From assembly GCA_942492445.1 (NCBI GenBank), contig CALOEW010000086.1, positions 1-64,000 of the forward strand: DNA of 64,000 bases, in the 5' to 3' direction. The notes beneath the pieces are model-generated. The model was not told where the DNA came from, searched no databases, and was given only the letters and a program-made list of their open reading frames with translations. This DNA comes from NORP240 sp942492445. GTDB lineage: Bacteria > Pseudomonadota > Gammaproteobacteria > Pseudomonadales > Pseudohongiellaceae. The position numbers and the translations under genes were made by a program. Shown here one piece after another: positions 1-8,117 of the stretch (position 1 is the stretch's first letter; each line of letters starts with the position of its first letter).

Positions 1-279
1 GTCCAGTTTGTGAATGGGATGCAGGTCTGAACCGGCGCACTGATTTGCGCCACAGCGCTCCAGGATCCATAGATGTTCACCATCGGGATCAGGGTGAACC
101 CCGGTAACCACTCCCATGGTGCGGTCGTCAGGTAATCGACCCCAGTCATAAATGACCTGATAGGGGTTGTCGGCAACAGTCTGCGCGGGCAGAGCCGGAG
201 CGACGACAAGCGCAGCCAGGCAAAATAGCACGCGGAGAAGGGGATTTCGAGTGAAATGCAACAGTTCCAGGGCGACCAT
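1..279 (-). CDS. Secreted beta-propeller/NHL-like protein, N-terminal part (runs off the left edge)
   Basis: The minus frame is open from an ATG at 279 to the first base of the window (93 codons), so the gene continues to the left. A clear AGGAG ribosome site precedes the ATG. The N-terminus has a hydrophobic signal peptide ending near APALPAQT. The mature start (VIYDWGRLPDDRTMGVVTGVHPDPDGEHLWILERCG split by key residues W, GxVxGV, LWILERCG) resembles the first blade of NHL/six-bladed propeller proteins such as peptidyl-alpha-hydroxyglycine amidating lyase-like proteins. The family call rests on a short stretch and is tentative; that the frame codes and is exported is firmer. Confidence 0.6.
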   Translation of the reverse strand, partial: MVALELLHFTRNPLLRVLFCLAALVVAPALPAQTVADNPYQVIYDWGRLPDDRTMGVVTGVHPDPDGEHLWILERCGANQCAGSDLHPIHKLD

Positions 280-508
280 GGGGAACTCCTTGCGGCGGTT
301 TATACGCCGATCTGACGGGGTACGTATTGTTAGAAAGCAAATCGTGGACCATGCTGGGAAGATACCCCATTTGACTAGTACTTGAAAACTTGCTGAGGGT
401 TCAATGTCTCCAGATTGTCAGCGGGCCGTAGCGGCTTTGAGGCTACTGAAGCATCAGGCAATTTTCAGCCGTCGGCAGCAGATCAGATCCGTGGTAGAGG
501 TTCCCTGG

Positions 509-545
509 AAAAAAATGCCGGGAGCAGGCATCGGCCTGTCCCGGC
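509..545 (-). terminator. Rho-independent terminator of the porin gene
   Basis: GCCGGGA and CAGGC pair with GCCTG and TCCCGGC around an ATCG loop, with one bulged base. Read on the minus strand the stem is followed by a run of seven T. It lies about 30 bases after the porin stop, which fits a single-gene transcript. Confidence 0.75.
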
Positions 546-574
546 TTTACGTGAGGAGAGGGTAATGGTGAAAA

Positions 575-1285
575 TTACAATTCGAAATCCATGGAATAGC
601 CAACCACAAATTTCATTTCGTCATTGTCCAGGTTGTCCGGACCCGGGTCGTCGAGGTCGGTATCGGTGATCATGAAGCTGAAACCGTTCTTCGACAGTGA
701 GATGTTGTAGTCGACGTAATCTCCGGGTACGCCGTTGAAGGCTTCATTGAAGTCGCCTGCGTGGCGACCGATATGAAAACCCAGTTCCAGCCCGTCGCCA
801 ATGTCCATAACATAATCTGCGTAGATATAGGTGGCTTCGCCAAACCCGAAGTCCTGCCCAGGGCCCTCGTCGGCTTCGGTATTAGCCAGCACGTAGGCGC
901 CAAAAGTGAATCCACCGACGCCTATGGAGCCGTACACTTCGGCGAAATCAAACTGGGCTTCGTCGTCGTAGTTGTAGTACAGGTAACCGATATCGTAGGC
1001 AACGCCACCCCCTTCACCGGAAAAGCCCGCATAGAGATCGTGCTCGTAGGAAAAAACGTCGTCGGCAGCGTAGCTCACATTTGAGGCCCAGGTCCCGATG
1101 TAAAATCCTCCATCGGCCGCCCAGTCGATTCCGCCTGACACCGCAGACTCGTTAACAGACTGGGTCAGCCCGCGCCAGATATAGTTGTTGCTGACCGCCG
1201 CATTGGCAGTCAGGGATTGCGCATGAACCGAACCCGCTGTCGCTAACAGACCCGCAGCCGCCAAAGAAAGAATTCGAGTTTTCAT
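575..1285 (-). CDS. TorF family putative porin
   Basis: 236 residues with a signal peptide cut after VHA-Q. The mature protein starts with alternating beta-strand sequence (NAAVSNNYIWRGLTQS, then GFYIGTWASNVSY) and ends in an aromatic/acidic strand finishing in FEL, as expected for an outer-membrane beta-barrel of this family (the RGLTQS motif near the start is typical). From general knowledge, such porins are often found beside glnK-amtB in gammaproteobacteria and are suspected of serving nitrogen compound uptake. Here the gene stands alone, but an NtrC-like site and a sigma-54-like promoter lie directly upstream, so nitrogen-limitation control is inferred. It has its own terminator. The substrate is unknown. 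Confidence 0.85.
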   Translation of the reverse strand: MKTRILSLAAAGLLATAGSVHAQSLTANAAVSNNYIWRGLTQSVNESAVSGGIDWAADGGFYIGTWASNVSYAADDVFSYEHDLYAGFSGEGGGVAYDIGYLYYNYDDEAQFDFAEVYGSIGVGGFTFGAYVLANTEADEGPGQDFGFGEATYIYADYVMDIGDGLELGFHIGRHAGDFNEAFNGVPGDYVDYNISLSKNGFSFMITDTDLDDPGPDNLDNDEMKFVVGYSMDFEL

Positions 1286-1349
1286 ATCTAATCTTTTCCC
1301 TTGAATGGTTTAGTAAAAAAGGCAGTGCCTGCCCCCTGACGATCCTTTG

Positions 1350-1365
1350 AGCAAGAACCAAGCCA
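1350..1365 (-). promoter_or_regulatory. Sigma-54 (-24/-12) promoter of the porin gene
   Basis: On the minus strand the sequence reads TGGCTTGGTTCTTGCT. It matches the sigma-54 consensus TGGCACG-N4-TTGCW at the invariant GG and GC with exact spacing; only two bases of the -24 block differ. The predicted transcript start near 1339 gives a leader of about 54 bases before the porin ATG. Confidence 0.65.
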
Positions 1366-1440
1366 GAATGCTGAAAGCCACGTCCTGCATGGCTTGCAGC
1401 ACGATCAGGGAGACTTTTGGAGGTCTCGGGAAATTGACTA

Positions 1441-1456
1441 TGCACCATAATGGTGC
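1441..1456. promoter_or_regulatory. NtrC (GlnG) binding site
   Basis: TGCACCATAATGGTGC contains a perfect inverted repeat (GCACCAT, one base, ATGGTGC) that fits the NtrC consensus GCACCA-N3-TGGTGC. It sits about 109 bases upstream of the predicted sigma-54 start, close to the position of NtrC enhancer sites in enteric glnA. The surrounding gap from 1286 to 1611 holds no gene; besides this site and the promoter nothing else was recognised in it. Confidence 0.65.
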
Positions 1457-1611
1457 GGCTTCAGTGGGTTGCGCCCGTTATTAAGGCAGTAGCGGGACCC
1501 GTATCAGGGCATTGGCAACTGCGCCCCGGCGAGGGCCAAAAACGGCCCGCCACGACACCAGTTGCCTGAGGTTAGGGTTGCAGTCGGTAGCAGTCGGAAC
1601 GGGTTCCGGTA

Positions 1612-2574
1612 TCAGGGCAGAACGGTAACTTCCAGATACTGATCATGGAACAATCCGCCATCATCTGCCCTGGCCCAGAGCGTGTAACGGCCCGGTTCAC
1701 TGAACGTGATTTCGACGTCGTAAATACCGTCGTCAGGTATCTCCGGGGGCTTCCACAATGCACTCCAGGGGGAGTTGGCGGACGTGCGGGTATCTTCCCA
1801 GGCTTTGACCTGGGGCGGATCGAAACTGACCGCGCCAGGCCCCCGGTACTTGTTCCAGGAGAGGAACAGACCATTGACCTTGCCTACGGTCACCCGGGAA
1901 GGTGGGTCCAGTACTTCCTTCCGCCACTGTTCCGGAGTCTGGGGGTTGAACGACCGGGAACTGCCCACCCGACCCGGGTTGGGAATGCCGTCATCGCTCA
2001 CCCTTGCCTGAACGCGCAGGGCCTCACCGGCGCGCACTCTTCTAACCCGGTCGCCGATGATCTCGACAGTTGGCGGCAGGTTGGCACGTGATTCGGGGCT
2101 GCTGGTGCCAGCCCCCAGCGAGCCGGTTTCCGAGGCGATGGTGATATTGTCCATTTTGTAATCAGGTACAAGGGTTGCGAATGCCTTCCTGGTCACGCCG
2201 TTGGGTGAGGTCAGGGTCCAGACCAGTTCCTCATCAGCATCGACGTTCCCGGGGATCACCACTTCGAAGGTGAACCGGTTGCGGCGTGGCAAAAAATGAG
2301 TGGGCTGCCCCCTGTCTAACGGACCAGGGGAAAAATAATTGTTTTCACCCACGGGAATATCAGGAGTCTCTTCCCAGTTTTCATTGAAGTACCCGAACAC
2401 CAGGCTTACTGAGCCGTCGTTGTTTTCCCGCCAGCCCTCGTAAGCAGGCTCCACGTGCTGACCCTTTCGATAACTCAGCTGTGCGGTTGCGGCCTGACAG
2501 ACAGATAACGCGGCAATAAGTACCAATGTATCAAACTTCCGGGTCCGGGGAAGTAGTAAAGATAGTGCTTTCAT
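1612..2574 (-). CDS. Secreted protein of unknown function
   Basis: 320 residues counted from the ATG at 2574, chosen because AAGGAG lies eight bases upstream; an in-frame start 12 codons earlier lacks this. A signal peptide ends at QAATA-Q. The body looks all-beta: a domain with FTFEVVIPGNVDADEELVWTLTSPNGV, then PPTVEIIGDRVRRVRAGEALRVQARVSDDG, which reads like an Ig/cadherin-type module, and a C-terminal strand-rich part ending YTLWARADDGGLFHDQYLEVTVLP. It is followed on the same strand by the porin and preceded by the PQQ quinoprotein, with a 72-base gap to the latter, so it may be co-transcribed with the quinoprotein. I do not recognise a named family. Confidence 0.7.
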   Translation of the reverse strand: MKALSLLLPRTRKFDTLVLIAALSVCQAATAQLSYRKGQHVEPAYEGWRENNDGSVSLVFGYFNENWEETPDIPVGENNYFSPGPLDRGQPTHFLPRRNRFTFEVVIPGNVDADEELVWTLTSPNGVTRKAFATLVPDYKMDNITIASETGSLGAGTSSPESRANLPPTVEIIGDRVRRVRAGEALRVQARVSDDGIPNPGRVGSSRSFNPQTPEQWRKEVLDPPSRVTVGKVNGLFLSWNKYRGPGAVSFDPPQVKAWEDTRTSANSPWSALWKPPEIPDDGIYDVEITFSEPGRYTLWARADDGGLFHDQYLEVTVLP

Positions 2575-2646
2575 GGCGGTCGGCTCCTTCGAAGCGGGTC
2601 GAACTGGCACGGCAGGCGCATCGGCCCGCCGCCAGCAGAACTCGGA

Positions 2647-4812
2647 TCAGTCGGGAAGACTGAAAACATATAGCGCATTACCATTGTCCGGGTGGCGAAT
2701 CTCCGGTGCGATAACCCGGGGTACGGTACGGGGGCTGGAACCACCCAGCGCTGTGGTCACACCGATATATTGCTTGCCGTCAACGGCGAACACAATGGGG
2801 TGACCCTGCACCGAGGTTCCGAGGCGTGTTTCCCAGAGAATTTCCCCGGTCTCCACATCATGAGCCCGGAAGTAGCGATCCAGGTCACCGGCAAATACCA
2901 GATTGCCCGCAGTCGACACGGTGCCGGTGTGGAAAGAGGCCCGTTGCTCGTATTTCCAGATTTCTTCCATCGTGTCCACGTTGTAGGCCCCCAGTTTCCC
3001 CATGTTGCCGTCTGAACCCGGCATCTCGAAAAAACGGCGACTGGAGGCGGTGCCGCCACTGCCCTCCACGAGAGCGACTTCCCGGGCATTGTTCTCCAGG
3101 CAGGTCTGGCTCAGCGGTGCAATGAGGGTTCCGGTGGGCTCGTGATAGGTCATGGAATGCCAGTCCTTGCCACCGGTGCTGCTGGGACAGACCGGGATCC
3201 ACTCATCCAGCCGCGCATTCTGGATGTCCTCCCGGTAAGTCACCAGCCCGGTAACCGGATCGATGCTGCTGAAGGCATTCTGGAACACGGTTTCCTTGTA
3301 TCCGAGAAACTCACCGGTGACCCGGTCATTTTTCCAGAGTATGCCGTGCTTGCCGATGGAAAAAACCAGCTTCTGGTCGCCACGGTCCACCAGCACCCGT
3401 TCGAAGACCTCGTCGAGATCCAGAGCCTCGGCCGGAACATGCTGGAAGAACCATTCCAGCTCTCCGGTGTCAACATCGATAGCCACCGTGGAATTGGTGT
3501 ACAGGCCCACATCGGTGATGGACATGTGACGGCTCGGGGGAGACCAGGGTTTCTGTTGTGCGGTGCCCCAATAGGTGAGTTTCAGGCCGGGATCATAGGT
3601 GCCGGTGATCCAGGTTTCCCCGCCGGCGCGGAAGATGTCGTCGAGGCCTCCCCAGGTATCGCCGCCTACGGGATCATCGGACCGGGCAATCGGATTCCAT
3701 TGCCAGAGTCGCTCACCGGTGTTGGCGTCGTGTGCGGTCATGTAGCAGTCGGCCTCTATATAGCGGGCACATCCGGCCTGGCCCTGAATGACTTTACCGT
3801 CTGCGATGAGGGGCCCACTGGAATTGGCGAAACCTTCAGCGACGTCAGCAACCACGGTCTCCCAGATTTTTTCTCCGGTACGTGCATCCAGGGCTACCAG
3901 ACGGGAATCGGTAGTGGCCTGGATAATCTTGTCGTTGTAAAGAGCGATGTTGCGCATGTCCTGGCGGTTGGCAGGGCCGGTATGGTGTTCCCAGATCAGC
4001 TCGCCGGTCCTGGCATCAAGGGCCTGGATGATATTGCTTGGATTGATCAGGTAAATAGTGCCGTTGTAGACAATCGGTGCGGGTTCGGAATCCCCCTCCT
4101 TCATGCTCCAGACCCATTCCAGGCGCAAGTCCTGAACATTAACCCTGTCAATCTGGTCCAGGGGGCTGTAACTGTGGCCGTAGTGGTTGCGCCGCCACAT
4201 GGGCCAGTCAGCGGGATCGGGGTTGGTGAGCATCTGATCCGTTACGGGAACGAAATCCGCCACCGTTCCCGGAATCACCAGGCCGGCTGGTTCATTCGCT
4301 TCTGAGCGCTGCATTCGCGCGTCAGCGGCGCCCTGTGCAACTACGTAGGCGGCGATAGTGATATTGGAATCGGCGGCCAACGGCACCTGCCCGGGGATCA
4401 TGCCGTTGGTTGCAAACAGGTGTGCGGCGATATCGATATATTCAGATTCAGTGAGGTTTTCATTGCCCCCCGGAGGCATATTCGATTGGATGTTTGCAAT
4501 CAGGGTGGCGGCGGACTGATTGCCCCATCTGGCCAGAAAGTCGGAGCCGGACAGGAGTGGACCAAGCGAGGTGCCCTGCAGGTTTGCACCGTGACAGGTG
4601 GCACAGTTCGCGGCATAGAGTTCGGCACCGGACGCCGCCTGGGAAGCGGTGTAGGTTCGCGGACCCGGATCTACCCCCATCTGGGAACTCGGCTCCGAGC
4701 AGGCGGCAAGGATAAGACCGGCCAGTAAAAATGGAGCGGACCTTTTAAAAACACCTGTTGATTCCGGTTTTGATGAAAGCAGTACAGGTGCCTGGTGATT
4801 GTTTATAGTCAT
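2647..4812 (-). CDS. Lipid-anchored quinoprotein: N-terminal cytochrome c plus PQQ-dependent dehydrogenase propeller
   Basis: 721 residues. A lipobox LAAC puts the lipidated cysteine at residue 38. One c-type haem site follows (CATCH, C70-C73-H74, with an NMPPGG methionine loop). From about residue 190 an eight-bladed quinoprotein propeller begins, with repeated blade motifs such as ALDARTGELIWEHHTG, ALDARTGEKIWETVV and AHDANTGERLWQWN, and the family stretch WGGLDDIF..GTYDPGLKLTYWGTAQQKPW. PQQ alcohol dehydrogenases oxidise alcohols or aldehydes in the periplasm and pass electrons to cytochrome c. Known quinohaemoproteins usually carry the haem domain at the C-terminus, so this domain order is less common. 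The substrate cannot be read from the sequence. It follows the CHRD gene after 12 bases, so the two probably share a transcript. Confidence 0.85.
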   Translation of the reverse strand: MTINNHQAPVLLSSKPESTGVFKRSAPFLLAGLILAACSEPSSQMGVDPGPRTYTASQAASGAELYAANCATCHGANLQGTSLGPLLSGSDFLARWGNQSAATLIANIQSNMPPGGNENLTESEYIDIAAHLFATNGMIPGQVPLAADSNITIAAYVVAQGAADARMQRSEANEPAGLVIPGTVADFVPVTDQMLTNPDPADWPMWRRNHYGHSYSPLDQIDRVNVQDLRLEWVWSMKEGDSEPAPIVYNGTIYLINPSNIIQALDARTGELIWEHHTGPANRQDMRNIALYNDKIIQATTDSRLVALDARTGEKIWETVVADVAEGFANSSGPLIADGKVIQGQAGCARYIEADCYMTAHDANTGERLWQWNPIARSDDPVGGDTWGGLDDIFRAGGETWITGTYDPGLKLTYWGTAQQKPWSPPSRHMSITDVGLYTNSTVAIDVDTGELEWFFQHVPAEALDLDEVFERVLVDRGDQKLVFSIGKHGILWKNDRVTGEFLGYKETVFQNAFSSIDPVTGLVTYREDIQNARLDEWIPVCPSSTGGKDWHSMTYHEPTGTLIAPLSQTCLENNAREVALVEGSGGTASSRRFFEMPGSDGNMGKLGAYNVDTMEEIWKYEQRASFHTGTVSTAGNLVFAGDLDRYFRAHDVETGEILWETRLGTSVQGHPIVFAVDGKQYIGVTTALGGSSPRTVPRVIAPEIRHPDNGNALYVFSLPD

Positions 4813-4824
4813 TATGTCTGTCCT

Positions 4825-5262
4825 TCAGGATTCTCTCGGTAACAGCCAGCCACGAATTTCGCCGCCAGGATTGTTTTCGCTGTGGATGACGACATAGAGT
4901 TCTTCGTTGCGGAGTGCTTCAATCTGTTCCGGAGTCAGTTCCAGCATGCCGCTTACCTCGCCACTGGGGGCAGACGTGACTTCCATGGCTCCGATCGGAG
5001 GGCCGTTCATCGCTTTCGGTGCATTGTGGACATGAGCTGCCGTGGCAGCCGAACTCATGCCCCGGTAAGTGCCGGTCAGGCTCAGGGTGGATCCGTTAAG
5101 GGTTGCGAACACTTCACCCACGCCGGTTATGCTCTGATAGTCCTGGGGTGTTACCGGGACCTCGGACAGGCGGGCACGAAAAAGGGTGGACTGTGCTGTG
5201 GCCAGTGACACGGTTAGCACACCGGTAGCCAGTAATAGGGTTAGTCTGGTGAGGAATTTCAT
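4825..5262 (-). CDS. CHRD domain-containing secreted protein
   Basis: 145 residues with a signal peptide (cut near LATA-Q). The rest is one CHRD domain: FRARLSEVPVTP, GEVFATLNGSTLSLTGTYRGMSSAATAAHVHNAP, and the characteristic end YVVIHSENNPGGEIRGWL. CHRD domains occur in animal chordin and in many exported bacterial proteins; their bacterial role is not defined, though the AHVH and HSENNPGGEIRG motifs are invariant and could bind metal. It is the first gene of a probable two- or three-gene unit with the quinoprotein downstream (12-base gap). Confidence 0.85.
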   Translation of the reverse strand: MKFLTRLTLLLATGVLTVSLATAQSTLFRARLSEVPVTPQDYQSITGVGEVFATLNGSTLSLTGTYRGMSSAATAAHVHNAPKAMNGPPIGAMEVTSAPSGEVSGMLELTPEQIEALRNEELYVVIHSENNPGGEIRGWLLPRES

Positions 5263-5343
5263 TGTTGTTCTCTGCTTGGGGTTTCTATGTGTTGACAGCC
5301 CTGCATTATACGCAATGTGGCCGTTTAGCCAATCTCGCCCGGA

Positions 5344-6894
5344 TCAGCCGGGATCCATGAGGCCGGTATAGGGGATACCGCTCAGCAGGGCCATGTCCCG
5401 ATCCCAGGTGGCGATATCCTCCTTGTTGAACTGGTGCAGATCACTGTGTCCACAGGCACGCGCCATCACCTGCATCAGGCTGACAGCCGCCGCCAGGAAT
5501 CTCGCCAGGTTCTCCGCCGAGCGCTGGACGTCGAGACGCCTGCGCAGTTCCGGTTTCTGAGTGGCGATGCCGGCAGGACAGTTATTGGTGTTGCACATGC
5601 GCGCGGCGACACAGCCGATCGCCTGCAGGGCACTGTTGGCTATTGCGATCGCATCGGCTCCCATGGCCAGTGCCTTGACGAAATCCATGGGCAATCGCAG
5701 TCCGCCGGTAATTACCAGGGACACCGAGCCATTGTCACCCTGACGGTCCAGGAACCGGCGGGCCCGAGCCAGTGCAGGGATAGTCGGAACGCTGATGTGA
5801 TCACGAAAGATCTGCGGTGCCGCTCCGGTGCCGCCGCCACGGCCGTCGAGAATCAGGTAGTCGGCACCGGCATCCAGGGCGAAGCCGATATCTTTTTCGA
5901 TGTGGTTGGCACTGAGTTTGAAACCGATGGGAATACCGCCGGTTATATCCCGGACCCTGTCGGCGAAGCGGCGAAAATCGCCGACGCTGGTCAGTTCCCT
6001 GAATGTGGGTGGTGAGACCGCGGGCTGCCCTTCTGGAATGCCGCGTACCTGTGCAATTCTTGCGGTGTTCTTGCTGCCCGGGAGATGACCGCCGGTGCCG
6101 GTTTTGGCGCCCTGGCCACCTTTGAAATGAAAGGCCTGCACCCGGGCAAGTTGCCGCTCGTCGTAACCGAACATGGCACTGGCGAGTTCGTACAGGTAGC
6201 GGCTGTTTTCCGCCTGTTCTTCCGGCAGCATACCGCCTTCGCCCGAACAGATGCCGGTGCCGGCCAATTCAGCGCCCCTCGCCAGGGCGACCTTGGCTTC
6301 CTCGGACAGGGCGCCGAAACTCATGTCCGAAACCAGCAGGGGAATGTCCAGTACCAGTGGTTTTTTTGCCCCAGGCCCTATGATCGTCCTGGTGGCCACC
6401 GGCTGGTCCTCCAGCAATGGCTTGACTGCCAGTTGGGCGGTCATGACCTGAATGTCATCCCAGTGGGGCAACTTGTGTCGCGGCACTCCCATGGCGGTCA
6501 TGGGGCCATGGTGTCCGACAATATCCAGACCCTCCCTGGCCAGCTGGTGAATCAGTTCGACATCGGGCTCTTCCGGGGTTGCCTTCGCCACCGGCGCGCT
6601 GTCCCGACTGCCAACAATCTCGACACCCGGTCCCGGTTTCCCCACCTGCTCGTCACTGAACTGTTTGTGGCTGCCGTCGCAATAGGGTGGGTTGCCCGTG
6701 TGTTTGCAACGGCAAAGGTAGGCATCGCCGCCTTCAGCCGCAGTAAACGGCCGTGGTTTCAGTGTGGTTGCGGCATGACTGCCATCGCAAAAGGGTTGAC
6801 TGGCCGAGCGACCGCAGACACAGAAATAGTATTCCTGCCCTTTTTCCAGTTCGGTCCTGATGGGTGAATTGGCGGCGACGATGGGTTTGTCCAT
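5344..6894 (-). CDS. FMN-dependent glutamate-synthase-like protein with two N-terminal CDGSH iron-sulfur motifs
   Basis: 516 residues from the ATG at 6894; TAAGGAT lies upstream, and the frame's earlier start adds 16 residues without family support. Two CDGSH motifs open the protein: C25-x-C27...C36-D-G-S-H40 and C61-x-C63...C72-D-G-S-H76, each expected to ligate a 2Fe-2S cluster through three Cys and one His. From about residue 110 follows a GltB central/FMN domain (SDMSFGALSEEAKVALARGAELAGTGICSGEGGM, GGQGAKTGTGGHLPG, DGRGGGTGAAP) with the C-x5-C-x4-C 3Fe-4S set near the end (CVAARMCNTNNC). It lacks the amidotransferase and GXGXG domains of true GltB, so it is not a complete glutamate synthase. 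It is a likely redox enzyme of unknown substrate. Confidence 0.85.
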   Translation of the reverse strand: MDKPIVAANSPIRTELEKGQEYYFCVCGRSASQPFCDGSHAATTLKPRPFTAAEGGDAYLCRCKHTGNPPYCDGSHKQFSDEQVGKPGPGVEIVGSRDSAPVAKATPEEPDVELIHQLAREGLDIVGHHGPMTAMGVPRHKLPHWDDIQVMTAQLAVKPLLEDQPVATRTIIGPGAKKPLVLDIPLLVSDMSFGALSEEAKVALARGAELAGTGICSGEGGMLPEEQAENSRYLYELASAMFGYDERQLARVQAFHFKGGQGAKTGTGGHLPGSKNTARIAQVRGIPEGQPAVSPPTFRELTSVGDFRRFADRVRDITGGIPIGFKLSANHIEKDIGFALDAGADYLILDGRGGGTGAAPQIFRDHISVPTIPALARARRFLDRQGDNGSVSLVITGGLRLPMDFVKALAMGADAIAIANSALQAIGCVAARMCNTNNCPAGIATQKPELRRRLDVQRSAENLARFLAAAVSLMQVMARACGHSDLHQFNKEDIATWDRDMALLSGIPYTGLMDPG

Positions 6895-7240
6895 GCTGTT
6901 CAAATCCTTAACTTCCGATATTGCCAGGCGACATTTAGCCATAGTGCGGACCGGCAGTCCAACCGCCGCTGGCTAAAGCGGCACCGGTACCCCTGGACCT
7001 GCGCCTGTGGAATGCGGGTAACGTTACAGCCCTGATTGAGCAGAAGCAGGTCCTGGCGCAACGCTCGGGCATTCAGACCGGTAGTGTGTCGGGGTGCACC
7101 GGCGGCTGACAGGCTCCCACAGATAGTTGTGGTAATTGGTCCGCAGTTCCTTAAACTTAAAACAGATTGGCCATCCCTGGTGCGACCCGCGGCCATGGAT
7201 GATCTGAATGGCTGCAGCCGTTGTCTGCAAAGAGGGGAGC

Positions 7241-8083
7241 ATGGAAAAAGTATCCGACATCCGCTGTTTTGGTGGTCAGCAGCAACGGTTCCTGCACCGC
7301 TCCGAATCCCTGTCCTGCGACATGCATTTTTCCGTTTTCCTGCCGCCGCTGGCGGATGGACAACTGGCGCCGGTGGTTTACTGGCTGTCCGGGCTGACCT
7401 GTACCGATGAGAACTTTGTGCAGAAAGCCGGTGCTCAGCGGGTCGCCGCCGAACTGGGCCTGATCCTGGTGTCGCCCGATACCAGCCCCCGCGGCGACAC
7501 GGTGCCGGATGATCCCGACGGGGCCTATGACCTGGGGCTGGGGGCGGGGTTTTATGTGAATGCGACCCAGGCGCCATGGAGCAGGCACTACCACATGTTC
7601 GATTACGTAGTTCACGAGCTGCCGGCGCTGATCAATGCCCGCTTTCCGGTGCTGGACGGTGCCTGCGCCATTTCCGGTCATTCCATGGGTGGCCACGGGG
7701 CATTGACAGTCGCGCTGAAGAATCCACGGCAGTATCGTTCGGTATCCGCTTTTGCCCCGATCTGTTCCCCTGCCCGCTGCCCCTGGGGAACCCGGGCACT
7801 TTCGAGCTACCTTGGCGATGACCGGGCCCGGTGGGCCGAACACGATGCGTCGATGCTGATTGTCAACACCACCTCATGGGTTCCCATGCTGATCGACCAG
7901 GGCGATGCCGATCAGTTTCTGGAACAGCAGTTGCGCCCCCATCTGTTGCTCGAGGCAGCGCGTGAAAGCGACTACCCGGTGACTTATCACTCCCGCTCCG
8001 GCTACGATCACAGCTACTTCTACATTGCCAGTTTCATCGAGGATCATCTGCGGTTTCACCACGGCCACCTTGCCACTGCATGA
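7241..8083 (+). CDS. fghA: S-formylglutathione hydrolase
   Basis: 280 residues from the ATG at 7241, chosen because AGAGGGGAG lies directly upstream; an earlier in-frame ATG at 7208 has no such site. It belongs to the esterase D family: nucleophile motif GHSMGGHGAL (S148), the early signature VVYWLSGLTCTDENFVQKAGAQ and RGDTVPDDPDGAYDLGLGAGFYVNAT, and the catalytic His in SRSGYDHSYFYIASF. It hydrolyses S-formylglutathione to formate and glutathione, the last step of glutathione-dependent formaldehyde removal. The partner adhC/frmA dehydrogenase is not in the window. The 346 bases upstream (6895-7240), up to the divergent CDGSH gene, contain no gene and no promoter I could call. Confidence 0.92.
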   Translation: MEKVSDIRCFGGQQQRFLHRSESLSCDMHFSVFLPPLADGQLAPVVYWLSGLTCTDENFVQKAGAQRVAAELGLILVSPDTSPRGDTVPDDPDGAYDLGLGAGFYVNATQAPWSRHYHMFDYVVHELPALINARFPVLDGACAISGHSMGGHGALTVALKNPRQYRSVSAFAPICSPARCPWGTRALSSYLGDDRARWAEHDASMLIVNTTSWVPMLIDQGDADQFLEQQLRPHLLLEAARESDYPVTYHSRSGYDHSYFYIASFIEDHLRFHHGHLATA

Positions 8084-8117
8084 TTGACCCTGAGGACGTT
8101 CAGGGGGTGGCGCCAGC

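Noticed and set aside
3142..4305. Long plus-strand open frame (387 residues) across the quinoprotein gene
   Set aside because: It is the antisense shadow of a gene with clear domains; it lacks family motifs and a ribosome site.
6085..6867. Plus-strand open frame (260 residues) opposite the CDGSH protein
   Set aside because: Mirror frame of a gene with two CDGSH motifs; nothing recognisable in its translation.
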